Source: Nymphaea colorata
Taxonomy: Eukaryota; Streptophyta; Magnoliopsida; Nymphaeales; Nymphaeaceae
DNA: 64,000 nt
Assembly: GCF_008831285.2 (NCBI RefSeq)
Contig: NC_045145.1
Location: 18,120,040 to 18,184,039 of the forward strand
Reading direction: 5' to 3'
Shown here: positions 1 through 13,861 of the stretch, piece by piece
How positions within the stretch are numbered: position 1 is the stretch's first letter
Layout of the letters: every line of letters starts with the position of its first letter
The notes under the pieces: generated by a model
What the model was told of the DNA's origin: nothing
Seen by the model: the letters and a program-made list of their open reading frames with translations, nothing else
The model's database searches: none
Made by a program: the position numbers and the translations under genes

Positions 1-81
1 GAAGCACTTACATAGAAAAATCTGTTTTTCCAGATATCTATACTAGGATTTAACTGAAATTTTAGTTACTTTCTGTTGCAG

Positions 82-623
<542 letters not shown>

Positions 624-3600
624 GCAACATATAGCCACTTGTGCAGGCAGGGTTTTTGAAAAAATGACTGATGAGTCTATGAGTCAGTTTTGCTTGAGAA
701 TAATGTCAAGAACCATGAAGCTCCCAATCATGTGGAGTGTTTACACAGTTTTGCTGCTGGGCAAGCAACTCCACAGCTATGCTATGTTAAATATATAAAA
801 TGAAGTTTGTTACTATGTTACTATTTGCTTCGATGAGCGTCTATGAGGCATAGCTCTCTCTCTCTTTCTCTGTGTGAGTTGGAGGGGTGGGGGTCTCACT
901 TAAGATCTATGGATTCTATTGAAATCGAAAGATTTTGCAGGAATTACAAATCCATAGCGTAATACTTGCATTTTTTAAAAGTATGGCATTCCATATTCTT
1001 GTTACAAATCAAGGATTTAAAAATCTTAAACCACCTCAAATCTAACATCCACGGTAGCCAAAATACACCTTAAGTGAATTTCTTTGCAGTTGATTGATGT
1101 CAGATTGGAAGGGGTATACTCTTACCAAATGCTTGTGCTCTGCCCTTTAGAACCTAATCTTGAGTACGTTGCTTATAGTTTCATCAAGGGAAATGACCCA
1201 ATAAGGTTAATTAACAAGTTCGGAGTGATAAAGCTGGACTCAATCGTCGGTTAAGCAAAACTCGGGCCTTCGCTCATAATGTGATCGTCTGAAGCGGCTT
1301 CTTCAAGTGAAAGCATTTTGCGGAGTTGAAAGTAACAGGATTTAGAGAAGAAACCTGTCCACCCAAGCTTGAATCGGCCATGAACAAGATGTTTTGGAAT
1401 CTGAACTTTCTTGGCAGCCCAAACGCTTCAACAATTATTTCCAAACTGTTAGACAAATGACATATGCAAAATATATTGTTATGATCAATGTCACCAAATC
1501 CAAGATGCATCGAGGTAGAGTTCACATTTAGTTAAAACGAGTTTCATACTGGTTCTTGGTGCCGATATGCCCGGTATGGGAAACTGTTCGCCATGGGAAG
1601 CTTCAAAGCAACCATTTATCCAGTAGACTAAAAACCTGCTCATGATTCCGTGAACAGATTGAATTTAGACATCCGACCTTGTCCCCGGCCGATGCCTTCT
1701 CAACTTCGATCACTGTCATGATGTAGATGATGATGAACATCAGATATCAACAGTCGATGATGCTTGTCTTGGTAGGCATATTGCTTGCTTCAGGTTGCAG
1801 GCATTTGAGAAAGGAAAATGAAAAATTGTTTGGTCAGTGGTCCTGTTCCCACATAGACTGGGTCGGTTGTAGGTCCCAACAAATACAGCCCCAAGCAAAA
1901 GGCCACAGAACAACACCAGTCACTGTTCCTGAACAGCTCATTGAAACTCCTGCATTCACTGTTGCCACACTGTTACAAAATGTATTCTTCCACTCAAATT
2001 CAATCCCATGATTGGAGATGCAAAGGTCGTTTCAGGGACAGTTAACTAGATGGGAGTTAGACCGGGATTCGATTTGGAAGACCCAAAAATGGCAAAAGCC
2101 CAATCTTCAATAACCAGTTTGAAGCATAATCAGGCACCTTTTCTTATTTTTGGCGAATGATGGGAGAAAAATTAAATTGCCCATGTTGTTAGATTAAAGG
2201 GTTGTTTGGCAATGAGAACTGTTTGTTACTGTTCTATGGGTCCACTTCAACAAGGGCATATCTATGGGACAGTAAACAGTAACAAATTGTTGGTGTTGCT
2301 AAACAACCCTAACTGTTCTGTATCAAGCGCACCACCAGCCTGAGTGCAATGGGAACTGTTTGTCACTGTTCTATGGGTTCACCTCAACGGCATATACTTA
2401 TGGAACACTGTTTCATGGCTAGAACATATTCATGAAACGATAACAAATTGTTATTGTTGCTGAACAACCCCAACTGTTCTGTATGATGCACACCAGCAGC
2501 CTGAGTGCAACGTGGGTCTTATTGTGACTCCCACTAACAAATCGCCTTTGCAAATTAATCTGTGATCTCCACCATCTTCTCTCTATAATAGACGTTCATC
2601 ACTGAAAGATTGACTTAGGTATATGTCCGCGGTTCCTACCATCTGCATTGAAAATAGCTCGGTGGAACTACAACTCAATGTCAAGATTTCCATTATTGGG
2701 AAAATGATCTGAAAATGATTAGAACTGGACCCTAATCGTTATATGAGTTCGCCATTTATCTTAGGTAGTTAAGCTGCCTAACATGAACGCATATCCAACG
2801 AGTAGTCAAAATATAAATAGTGGCAATAGCGATTTCTTAGTTATCAACTGTATTCGTCAAAGAACTCTACATTCAAGAATATCCATCAGTTTGATTTGGA
2901 ATTTCTGTCAGATATTTCAGCATCAGTTCTTCTGTCCAAATGGTGGAGGCTGGGAAATGAGGTGAACTGATTATGGATTGGCCTGAATTTAGCTCGTCAA
3001 AAATTTTTACAAATTCATGAAATAAGATAAGGAAGCTGAACATTTAGAACAAGCCTTCGATTCAAATTTAGACAAAGAGGCCCATGGCCTAGTGAAAAAA
3101 CACGCTCGAATGTAGTTCATATATGAAGTTCACATGGTAAAGCACTAAAATTCAGCCTTCTGATGTATAAGAAAATTATAAAATGTAAGCGATTTGCAGA
3201 AGAAAATTGCGCGTCTAACATGTGAAAATACCATGGTAAATTAATGTTGTACTTTGTAATGGACTTGTGTTTAACATATAACTTTTCTTAAAACCGTTAA
3301 AATATAAGGGATTTGTAGAGCAACGCACATCTAACATGTGAAAATGTCACGGTAAATTAATGTAGTAGCTTGAGATGGATGTTGCTTGACATTACAACTT
3401 TTTTTTTTAGAAAAAAAAATGTCGAGGCATTAGAAAAAACCACTGATCCTCAAAAATGAAAAAACAAATTTGTTGGACATTTTAACATTTTTCTTGTTCT
3501 TCAGTACCTATGTCCCTGCAACTGGTGGGGTTAAGGATCTCTCCACCTTAGTTAATCATGTGGTTGGTAGATCTGTGATTCGGATCTAGATCCAACCTGG

Positions 3601-6206
3601 GCCCGCCTGACGCATTGGCAAAAGGATCTACAGCCTAAAAGGAAAAAGTGAAAATAGAAAGGTAGGTGTAATACTAGAAACAGAGACATACCAACAAAAT
3701 ATTTCGAAACCTATTCTTACATCAGATTACAGATTTATGTGAGGCAGCCAGGAAGGCAAACAAGTTGGATTTGGTTCATGCATAGTCACTACTGAGTCTT
3801 GCCTAGTGGAGTCCAGCCTCAGATTGAACAAGCAAACAATACTTGGTCGAGGACCCATTAGCTAGCCTGTTTGCAATTAGATGTTAAGATTTGGCATGAA
3901 ATTAGATTGAAAACTCTACCCAAATCAAAATCGTCTGCAGGCATGCTTAGTTTTCATTACTTGAGTTCAGATCCGATTTAATAGCTGAACCAACTCCAGT
4001 TCTTGGCATCCCTAGATGCAGAGCACATTGGCAGATAGATCGGATTAGGTATATAGCTGGAAAATGACGAAGCCCCACCCAGACCTGATTCATTTGCAAG
4101 TTGCAACCTTCATCCTGGATCTGCTTTGCTTTCTTCATTTAAGATATAACCACAGAGAAAGCAGTGGGTTTGGTGATTCTCAGGCTGGGCAGTGTTTATA
4201 TTTCCTGGTTGTAAGAATGATCAAACTGATTCATTTCTTAGCAGTTTGTGACAGGGGAAACTATACATCTCTTCCCTTCACCCTTTTGGTTTAAGGCTGC
4301 TTGGGGAGCTGGGTAGTTCTATGGTGCACTTGTTGACTCATATCTGCAATGCTAGTACCCATAAGAATTGAACAGAAGACACATTATACTAATGCCGACC
4401 AACTATGCTAAGTCTCTCAAGATTGAAACGAATTCATTTAGTGGAAATGTGAGGAACCATGCTCTTTCTATCCATTCACATGGAGCAGTGCAAAATTTTA
4501 ATGCAACAGTCAAAGGTACAGGTGTAGGAGAAACATATAAAACAAAGACGCTCATTTATTGCAGCGCTGAGAAGATCAAAGCAGGTCAGTGTGAATGAAT
4601 AACCATGGAGGAAAAGAAGGGGAATATTAGGAAACGCAGACGAGAATAATAAAAGCATAAGCAGCAGAGAGATTGAGCCCATCAAAGGGGCAACGTGGGT
4701 GTGGAAACATGTGAGTCCCCAGAGGAAAAGCTGTACTGCGATATTAATTTAAGGACCTCTTTTTCCAACGTTGAAGAGACTCCCCATCTAATTTTCGAAA
4801 ATTCGATGATGGTACTTGATACTTTGTAAAAAGTGCGAATAAGGGGCCAGGCATTTGGAGATGAAGGGAAAAGCTGGGTTTGAGATTGAATTTGGAGTAA
4901 AGTCGGGACCGATTCGGGCAAGTTCGATTAAATTTTAGTTTTCTGCAAGCCACTTGCTCTTTTGACTCTGGAGATGCTGCACGGAGGCACAGCTATTATC
5001 CAGGTCATCTCCAGAGCACTATCACTCAAGCCAGATCCACAGGCCTTCTTCACCTTTATATAATCGGATTCAAAGTTCTAAATGCACCACATTCAATACA
5101 GTTCAATAATCAGCAGGCCATGCTTGAGATTGGAACGGAGATTCGAAAATTCAATGGTACTGAACGCAGCTGGCCTCTTCGAGCTCTTGATTCCAGTAAA
5201 AAAGCACAACAGAGAGAAGAGCAGCCCACTTAAATAACCAATGATGGCACCACTGGCTTCCACCACCACCGCCGCTGTCACAGATAGAAGGACGCCACCA
5301 AACTTCAATTCTCTCTCGTCCCGGCAATATCTCAGATGTGTATAGAAGGACGGCCGACGGATGTGGGGCCAAACCAACCACATGGACAGGCGTGGCCGCA
5401 ATTATTGATGCTCTCTTCCCACCCTCAGTTTCTTGCTTCAATGGGCAAAGTGTTGTCATCAATCACCATTCACTAGCTAAACGGTGTTGCTTAAAACACG
5501 AGATCTCCCTCTGTCGGTAATGATCTCTTTCTTGAAGCATTTGGAGCACAAGCGACCATTCCTGCTTACCCTTCTTAACTGAGGATGCTGATATATTGAT
5601 GACGACAATGACTGGTGATTACCATGAAAGCGAGACCCAGAGAAGAAGCCATCTTAGGAAGATGAAAAACAGAGGCTACGCAGAGAATTAATGTTTAGTT
5701 TTTGTTCTTGGCATTGGTAAGATCAAGATTGATCCTTCATGGCCTCCCCTTGTTTGATGTTAACACCATTGCAGCATGCAGTTTCTCTTTTTGCTTCCTG
5801 CGAGGCGGGCCAACTGGGCCCTTTCGGCGGACTAAATTTTGTCCTAGCTCAGGGTGCTGTGAAGGGAAAAGATTTCAATAACGAGAGATTGTGGATTGAC
5901 AGCGAGGAACTTTCCTTGAAAAGTGAAAAACAAGAGAAATTACAAGAGTTTCTTTAGATAGAAGAGAAAAGAAAGAAGGGGAAAAAGAAAAAGGAAAAGA
6001 GGTAATTACAACAGGCAACCAGCATCCACCAACACATAAAGCCCATCTCTCCTGCTTCCCATTATTCCCCTTTCTAAAATCACACCTCGATGGTAACACC
6101 AAAAGTAAAGTACACAAGAAATGAAGGAAAAAGGAAAAGAAATGAGAAGGAACACCACCATTGTGAGGATGGTGAAATGATAATGAACTCTTTTTTAAGT
6201 GTTTCG
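624..6206. other. Intergenic region, no supported gene
   Basis: This region lies between the phosphoglucomutase and the receptor kinase, which converge. It contains the PGM 3' UTR (to about 780), a short CT-rich tract near 850-870, the tandem MITE-like pair at 2199-2471, and the kinase 3' UTR on the right (about 5.95-6.2 kb, minus strand). Open frames of 60-100 codons exist, for example at 1727-2011 and 5093-5462. None matches a family I recognise or continues across good splice sites. Confidence 0.6.
2199..2471. mobile_element. Tandem pair of small MITE-like inverted-repeat elements
   Basis: The first unit (2199-2309, 111 bp) starts GGGTTGTTTGGCAA and ends TTGCTAAACAACCC, a near-perfect 14-bp terminal inverted repeat. 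A second, diverged unit lies at about 2350-2471 and ends TTGCTGAACAACCCC. Both share GAACTGTTTGT.ACTGTTCTATGGGT near the left end and AACTGTTCTGTAT after the right end, so this is an imperfect direct duplication of the element plus flank. There is no coding capacity. A related element is at 54203-54375. The superfamily (hAT-like or other) is not established. Confidence 0.55.
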
Positions 6207-7688
6207 TTAACCAACAATGACTGCTAAAACATCCACCTTCGGCTTACCTTCATTTGCTTGTGCCTTTAGATCAATCAAACAGGCTCGGAGGGGAGGTGGG
6301 GCATTACTACCTGTGTCCTCGATAGAGTTGGCTGTCCTCTGCGAAGAGTGTGCTCCTTCCACGTCATCATGGCCGCTGGTAACATTTCGGCGGAGCTCTT
6401 CAATCCTTCTCACTACTTCCTTCATTGTGGGCCGCTGGTCCGGGTAGTTTGCAGCACAATCCATGGCCAATTGTAGCGACTGAACCATGTCTTCTTCAAC
6501 GTTCTGGTATCTCAAGAGCTCAAGATCAAACACCTCGGCAGTCCACTCTTCCCGGACAACAGACTGCACCCATCTCGGCAGGTCGACACCTTCCTCATTG
6601 AGCAATGCATGAGCAGGTGGCTTCCCTGTCAAGAGTTCAAGCAGCAGCACTCCGAAGCTGTAAACATCTGCCTTCTGAGAAATTCGAGTTGGATCAGTGA
6701 CCTCTGGCGCTCGGTAGCCGATCACACGATTAGTCGAAGGCACAGAGGAAACGAGTGTGGCAAGGCCAAAATCAGAAACGCAGCCATCATACTCCTTCGT
6801 CAGCAACACATTGGAAGACTTGATGTTGCCATGAGAGACGTTAGGGCCTTGAGAATGGAGATATTCGATTCCCCTTGCTGCTCCCAGGGCAATCTGCGAC
6901 CTTGTCTCCCAGTTGAGTGGTGTTCTGCCTGCTCCTCTGCTTCCTATTAAGAAAAAAAATGCTAGATTTATAAACCTAGAAAGGACAATACCAAGAAAAC
7001 CAAGGAGCAGAAAATAAATCAACAAAAAAGGAACCAAATGCAAATCAACGTTGCTCACAGAAAGGTAAGATAAAATTACTCAACCAATTTTGTTATCCAA
7101 TATTACGAAAAGAACCAATCGGAATTAATTGTCCAATATTAGTAAGAAGTACTAAATAATTACAATAGAGCACAAAGCTATCAAATCTGCTAGGAAGAGA
7201 AACACAAGAATCAAAGGACCCAGTGTACTACTTATGATAATCCTAGAGAAATCTAGGATGAAAACTAATCATGCTACTGACATGAAAAGCAAACCAGGAG
7301 AACAAACTGGTCAGAAAAACAAGTACGACCAACCAATCCTAATCGGCTGAATGAAGGAAAAGGTTTAACTACAATCTAACGATGCCCACAAAAAGAATAT
7401 TGAGCCCAATCGTATCAGCAAGCATTAGATTAACCGGGATGAAGACCAACAAAATAAACTCAAACACTCAAATAACTATTTAAGAAGAAAAAAAGGAGAC
7501 AAGAAGTTCAGCATAAAACAAACGAATGTTTTACAAAATTACTTATCTAAAACTCAACACTGGAAATGATTGAAAGAGCTAATTCAATCGAATTTCTCAA
7601 AAAAGAAAAAAAAAAGTAGAGGAATTTGTGCACAACGAATTGTACACTGGAAGGATAACTTACAAGCAAGATGAAGGAACCAATACCC

Positions 7689-7725
<37 letters not shown>

Positions 7726-9285
7726 AGGGAGAACAACCAGATGGCGTGTACAAAAGAGAAAGGAAAAAACAGAAAAAAGAGATCAGAAACAGAAGGGCAA
7801 TGCAATGCTACATTGATACCAAAAGAAAATCTCAGCTAGCCAGATCAACTCATTCAACAAGACAGATCCACTAGAAGACTTACCATGAAGCAATGCAGAT
7901 AAGCTTCCCATAGACATGTAATCATACACAAGGAGCTTCTCCTCCTTGGAGTAATAGTAGGCCCGTAGGGGAACCAGATTCCTGTGCACCATAGATCCGA
8001 TCTTGTCTATTTGTTCACCAAAATCTCTCTGGTTCATACTCACATCTTTCAACCGCTTCACCGCCACCACACTCCCGCCTTCAAGGACAGCCTTATACGC
8101 CGTGCCGAACGTCCCCTTCCCCAGAACCTCCGCCGAGGCCCTGAGTAAGTCCTCCAGATCGAAGCCCCGTCTTGAACCAGGGAAGAACACCAACTTCTTC
8201 CCGCCAGCAGCAGCAGCGGCAGCGGCAGCAGCCACCTCCGCCTTCTCGGCAACACCATACTCCTCCTTTAACCCTGTAGCAGCAGCAGCAGCACCACCCA
8301 CATTGCCTTCTTCCGCGTCCAGCGACTTATCAAGCCCCACTGGATCCGGCGGAGGCGGCTTCACTGCGGCCATATCGATAGCGCCAGTCTTCCGTCGGTT
8401 GCTCTGCTTCTTCCCAACGCACATCAAGCAAATGTATACCAGCACCACCACTGCCACTGCGCAGGCGATCACGATTCCGGCGATGGCAGCACCGGACAGC
8501 TTCCGGTGCCTCTTCCCCTGGCCGGCATTCCCGTTTTCGCCACCACCCGAGCCGGTGGTAGAGTTGGGGAAGGGATTAATGGCGACTCCGGGGCAGGGAG
8601 GGAGGGGATTCCCGCACAAGGCGAGGTTGCCAGCGAACGACTCGGCGCCAAGGCGGCTAAGCGATGTCGGGATAGTTCCGTTGAGTCGATTGAACGAGAC
8701 GTTGAACTGGCCGACGGCGAGGTTCGTGAGGTTGAGGTCGGGAATGGAGCCGGAGAGCTCGTTGGTGTCGAGAATGAGTGTGGCAAGCCTAGTAAGGTTG
8801 TTAAATGCAGGGGGGATCTCGCCGGAAAAGTTGTTTGCAGCGAGGTTGACGCGGACGAGCTTCTGGAGGCCGAAGAGTCCAGGCGGGATGGGGCCAGAGA
8901 AGTGGTTCTGCTGCAGGTAGAGGTTGCGGAGGTCGGCGAGCTGGCCGAAGTCCGAGGGGAGAGGTCCCGAGAGGGCGTTGAACCTGAGACTGACGGTGCG
9001 AACGGCAGTGAGGGCGCCGAAGACGCCGGAGGGAATGACGCCCATGAGGCCGAGGCCGGGGAGGTGGAGGGCCGTCACTCGGCCGCCGCCACACTCGACG
9101 CCCTGCCATGCGCAAGGGGTCGAGTCAGACTGGTTCCAAGGGAGGAACCTCCCCACAGCGGACCGTAAGGTTAGCAGTGCCGCCTTGTCGCCAGCTAGGT
9201 CTGGCTTCACCAGTTCAAAGAAGCCGCAGAGAAGCAAGAAGAGGACTAGAAGGAGTGGACGCAGCAATGTGGCCGTCGAGGCCAT
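6207..9285 (-). CDS. LRR receptor-like kinase, RKL1/RLK902 type (probable inactive kinase)
   Basis: Two exons, 9285-7884 and 6943-6207, are joined across a 940-nt GT-AG intron and encode 712 residues (RKL1 and RLK902 are about 650). Order: signal peptide (about 1-29), LRR N-terminal cap with PCAWQGVEC, about five LRRs, juxtamembrane RKLSG, a membrane helix (about 266-290), an Ala-rich cytosolic linker, and a kinase domain starting [20 protein letters not shown]. The glycine loop and VAVK lysine (about 410) are present. The HRD position reads SHGN (about 505), without the catalytic Asp, while DFG (about 525) is kept. This is typical of the At1g48480 family, annotated as probable inactive. The ATG at 9285 sits in GCCATGGCC. 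The frame stays open upstream to 9345 but only to a TTG, so 9285 is preferred. It acts at the plasma membrane. Its ligand cannot be told from sequence. Confidence 0.95.
6944..7883 (-). other. Intron of the LRR kinase with GA/CT microsatellite
   Basis: The donor GTAAGT at 7883 follows CTTCATG. The acceptor is TTAATAG before 6943. The intron splits the kinase domain after LLHG, at the position I expect for this subfamily. It carries a (GA)n tract at about 7691-7719 (CT on the coding strand). Reading frames through it have no coding signal. Confidence 0.9.
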
Positions 9286-9382
9286 GGCCCTGAGATGGCG
9301 TCGGCAGCGGTGAAGGTGGCGGTGGAGCTTCCTTTTTGCCTTCAATTTTCTCTCGGTTTTGTGGTCTTGAAGGAGAGAAGGT

Positions 9383-9409
9383 CTAAGGAGAGGCTTTATG
9401 GTTGGCCAT
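9383..9409 (-). promoter_or_regulatory. Upstream ORF in the kinase leader (8 codons plus stop)
   Basis: On the minus strand, 124 nt before the kinase ATG, CCACCATGGCC starts a short frame that ends in TAG after eight codons (MANHKASP). Its start context is at least as good as that of the main ATG. If transcription begins upstream of 9409, this uORF would lie in the leader and could lower translation. The transcription start is not known. Confidence 0.4.
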
Positions 9410-11983
9410 GGTGGGACTCTCTCTAGGGTTAAACGGGATATGGTACTTTTGGTATGGGATATAGTGGGTGGGTGAAAAGGGCAAACAGGTCAGGTCAGTA
9501 GTATTTCAACAGTGGAGAAGGGTAGAGAGAGAGAGAGTGGGGCAGTGTGACAGATAAAGGGTGGATTGGGGGCTTGAGTGCGGAGCTTGATCTTGATGGA
9601 CGGTGCAAAATGCAGAAAAGGGCATAAGCTTGTCTGGCTAGAGTGAAGAGTACTACACTTGAGGATGACTGAAAGAGAGGGAAAGAGTTGCAGTGTCTGA
9701 AAAGACTGAGGTGGATTGGTAGAGAAAGAAACTTGTGAAAAGAAAGACCACTACAGGATGGACGGCCACAGATGAGGGGTAGAGGAAAAAATGAGCTTGT
9801 TGGACGGGTGGGATTTAGATAGAGAAATTAACACGACGGTGTTTCACAGCAAAGGCAAAGCCAATGCAGAGAGAAACCCTAGATTTTAACTGCACGCTGT
9901 TTCTGCATTTCCCATGCTTCCCCTTTTCCGCTTTCAACAGATTAAAAAAAACGAAAGCGTTTCCGATCTTCAGACCTTTCTTCTCCCTTCTTTATCAAGA
10001 AACTACTAGTAAATGCCTTTTTTTATCTGGAAGCAGGCAAGAAGAAAAGGGTAATATTATTGTTTATGTCTCTTGCTTGTAATAAGGGGAAATGGGCTTG
10101 AAAGAGTAGGCAAACCACCATGACCATCGTTTTCGTGTGTAATCGCAGAAACGTCTCTTGGCATTCAGATGAAGAAAAAACCGATGTTTCCCCTCCCACT
10201 GAACAGAGCTACAGCTACCACTGAAGGTTATAAAGATCTAAACAATTGCATCTCTTAAGTGATCTCATCTTTGGAAGATTTCTCGAGAAAAATTAAGAAT
10301 AAGTCGACGAAAAGCCTCACGGAGAAGACTCTCAACTCTGAATCACGTGAACGCGAAGCTCTTAAAACACTAAACCATAATAAACACCCAACACCATTTC
10401 TTAAAATTAAAGCTCCGCCTAAAAATCATTTGTTCCGGTAGGCATCAATCCAGCTCATCTTCTTCCTTTCTCTATCATTTTCTTCTCCAAAAATTCAAAA
10501 TTCTATACGAGAGATCTTTTCCGGGGATGCCCACCAAACACAGACCAGTCATTCTACCGGCCATGGATCGTTTTCACATGCTCGTCCACGCCAAAAGAAT
10601 CCTCACTTGAGGGGGGAAAAAAAAAGTTAAAAGGCATAATTTTCTAGATAAAATACGCTATCCCCAGTCCCCACCACATGAATGACAGAGGCGCGATTCA
10701 ATCTCCCAAGCACCAACCACTTCACACGTCTTCACTCCCATAGCTCGAGTGCTCGAGAAAAAGGCAAAAAGGAGGAACGGGGGGATCTGAAGTCAAGGAC
10801 ACAACAGTTATTAAGGTAAACGTCCGGACTAAAATGGTCACCCCATTGGGTGGCATTGTGGTAAATCTGTGAAACGTTTGGTCCTATTTTCCCACCGAAG
10901 CGATCTATAACCTCCTGGACGGCTAGCCCCATTAAAAGCTCCTGAAATGACGCATGCGTCCTTTTTCGCCTTTTCACAGTGGCAAGTTGGAGATGGGAGG
11001 CGACCGTCAAGGGCATAGATGGAAATTCGTCCAGCGAAGTTGTGGGGCCGTCGAGTATCAAAGATTCGGGGAGTGTGGAGGAAGGGCATGTGGCCAGTTG
11101 GGCATCTTTTGTTTCGGACCCGGAATTTTCGAAAATTTCGACCGTTTGGCTGTCTCTCTCCCTACCTACCGATTAATTGCTGGGGGCCAGCATCGCCCAG
11201 TTTTACTTAACTATCCCTCCCATATTAATAATAATTATTTATATTTTTTATTTTTAAAAAATAATTAATTTCTCAACTCAAATTACTATTTTTATTTAAA
11301 AGAAATTATTCATTTTTCAGCTCGAGATCGACCAAGTGTATACATAGAGTCTCGGTTCATCTAACTCATAGGTTGCTTAATTATATGCACCGAATGTTCA
11401 CTGCCAATAGAGCCTTTTAAAACTCAACAGTCTCGCAATCTGCCTACCCAAAACTAAGAAATGCTAATACACTTCTCAAGTGTTAGTAAAGAAGAAAATA
11501 TGGGAATTATTAAGCCTTCAACTATAAGTACATACTGAATGCACGCTTGGTCCAGCCGCAGTACTTGGGAAACCTGCATCGAAACAGGCCTTTTCAGCAT
11601 TCAATGACAATTCATTAAGAACAAAAAAAGAGACAAAGTTGGTGCTTTCTTAAAAGCTCAAACGGAAAAATTACATGCATAAAATATCTTTGAAGAACAT
11701 CCATAATGGACTTAAGCAAAAATTCAAATTGGGATCACGCTGATCATAGATTTTCCTTCTCCCAATTCATCTTTGGCTTTAGAAAAGGAGTTGTTTTTAG
11801 GGGCATAGCATAATTTGTGAGGGTTGTGGACCAATGAAAGACCAATTATCAATTCGATTCTCGTAAGTACTATTCATGCAAACTACAAACACTGAAATGC
11901 AGTCCTCTCAAGTTGAAGGAGGTATTAAGATGACAATGTAGAACCAGCAAAACCTGATTTTGCCCCAAAACACTATTTCAAGA

Positions 11984-12169
11984 GTGTTTGGATGACATTA
12001 AGAACTTGGTTTTCATAAAAGATCTGAAAAACTTGTAAGAATATTTTTTTTATTCTAAACCAAGTTTCTTACTTGTCATCCAAACTAAGTTTACAAAACT
12101 AGGTTTTAACCAAATTTTCAAAAACTTTATTTTCACAAAACCAAGTTTTTTAGGAAGTCATCTAAACCC
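11984..12169. mobile_element. MITE-like foldback element, family 2
   Basis: The left end GTGTTTGGATGAC, continuing to AACTTGGTTTTCATAAAA, is mirrored by the reverse complement of the right end (GGGTTTAGATGAC...AACTTGGTTTTGTGAAAA). This gives imperfect terminal inverted repeats of about 40 bp around an AT-rich core of about 186 bp in total. There is no coding capacity. A second sequence with the same left end lies at 57317. No clear target-site duplication was seen. Confidence 0.5.
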
Positions 12170-13388
12170 AGCCAAAGAAAATAATCACAAGCCCATATAG
12201 GTCTCAAGTAGAGATCACTCAAAAAAATAAGGGAAAGAAGAAGATATCTCCCCCACTACAAAAGAAGAGTTTAATATAAGTGTTACTTTTTTTTTAATAT
12301 TTTCTTTTTTTAACTGTCATTTTTGAATGAGAAATCTTTCAAATCAGGCCAATCTCGTTTTCTGCCGTATTGCGAATTGCTAATTATTTTGGAAACCAAG
12401 TTGGATCCATCGTGATACGATGAAACCAAACCAGAAACTTTCGTACCTTCATACTTAAAGTTGAAAAAGTATGAGTTCAACTCAAGTAGATTGATTTTGT
12501 TTTCGCATTGACAATTGGCCGCGGTTAGGCAAGAGGTATTCTAACTCAACTATGCTTGCCTGAGCTTAGCTTGAGCTCAGACTTGGCCCGTTTAGTGAAG
12601 ACAAATCGAGCTGACTGTGTCGGAAATGATATTAACAACACTGGCTTTGGCGTAAAATGAATGAAATCCAAAACTGGCTTCGAAGATCACAACATAACTG
12701 GTTGAGTTGGTGGAACATCACCGGTTCGATTCTCATGGAAGTTATTCTCGGAAGTGAGATGATAATGCTCTAACTCTTTCAAGCAAGGACATGTAGCTTT
12801 GGACCCTAGAAGCGAAAGGTAGGGAGCTTTGGTTTCACCTGAAGGCTCTGCTTTGTAGCACTTACTGTTTAAACAAATAATGGATTTCAGCAATGTAGTT
12901 TTCAAATCCATGTTACATGCTAAAAACTAACCCAAAATCTGACGTCTGGCTTATGAGAGTTGTGCTTAGATGGCTTAGATAGTAAGATTCTTATATTCAA
13001 AAAAAAAAAAAAAAACATAATCTAAACGGTTGTATCAAGAGTAGTTTAGACAGTAAAAAAAAAAAGGGAGCATAAAAACAGTTGACGGGAGTTTGAATTT
13101 TAAAAGTGAAAAACTGACGGTGTCAAGAATTTCAAAGGAATAAGGGTTGTTGAAGAGAGGTGCTTTTTGAATTTCACACCCTCAGATCAGATGCCTGGAC
13201 AGCCATGATAAGCATATGATATTCTTGTATCATATATATGTTAGGAGACTGTTGGGTCCATAATCATAACCGGCACTAATAATATATTTCTGGTGGCCCT
13301 ATAAGATACTGTAGAAATAGTTGGCTAAGACCAACTAGGCGTTAAAACGTGAAATCTCTTTAAATAGGTTCACTTATGATGCAGAAGC

Positions 13389-13392
<4 letters not shown>

Positions 13393-13444
<52 letters not shown>
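13393..13444. repeat. (TA)n microsatellite
   Basis: An uninterrupted TA dinucleotide run of about 26 units in intergenic DNA. Confidence 0.97.
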
Positions 13445-13449
<5 letters not shown>

Positions 13450-13861
13450 GAATTTTATCAAATTATTGATTTGATTGCTCATAAATTGACATTTTAGAAA
13501 TAATGAAGTCTACTTGCTAATTTAGAACCAAAAGAATGACTTCTATCAAGTGATTGACAACTTAAAATAGTTATCACATCGACCTGACATGATAGGAGGG
13601 CTCACACCTAGTCCCGTCAAACATGGCCTGAGCAGCTACATTGGCAAAACTCGATTGTTCCAACTTTTCAGATCACATGGTGCATTGGCCGATCGATTCT
13701 TTTGAAATTTTTTTGTTAAATGATTCACCTCCCAATGTTAACAACACTGGTTCTCATAAGTTTTTGGTGCTCATATTTCAAGTTATCCATCTTGTCTTGC
13801 CAAATTAGCTGATGCCTATCTACTGACTCCTTTCAACTTGAAAGTTTTAAGTTAAAAGCAG

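Noticed and set aside
1727..2011. 94-codon ORF with a hydrophobic start resembling a signal peptide
   Set aside because: No family match, no neighbouring exons, and it lies in the region just downstream of PGM. Chance is likely.
8003..8920. 305-codon plus-strand ORF
   Set aside because: It is antisense to the kinase exon. The other strand carries full LRR and kinase motifs, and high GC explains the open frame.
8506..9168. 220-codon plus-strand ORF
   Set aside because: Antisense shadow of the LRR exon, with low-complexity Glu/Gly/Ala composition.
9286..9345. Extended N-terminus of the LRR kinase from 9345
   Set aside because: The codon at 9345 is TTG. The first in-frame ATG is 9285, in strong context and giving a clean signal peptide.
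12699..12735. tRNA or SINE head (GGTTCGATTCT near 12723)
   Set aside because: The A-box-like part is only 24 nt away, too close for a tRNA-type promoter, and no stems fold.
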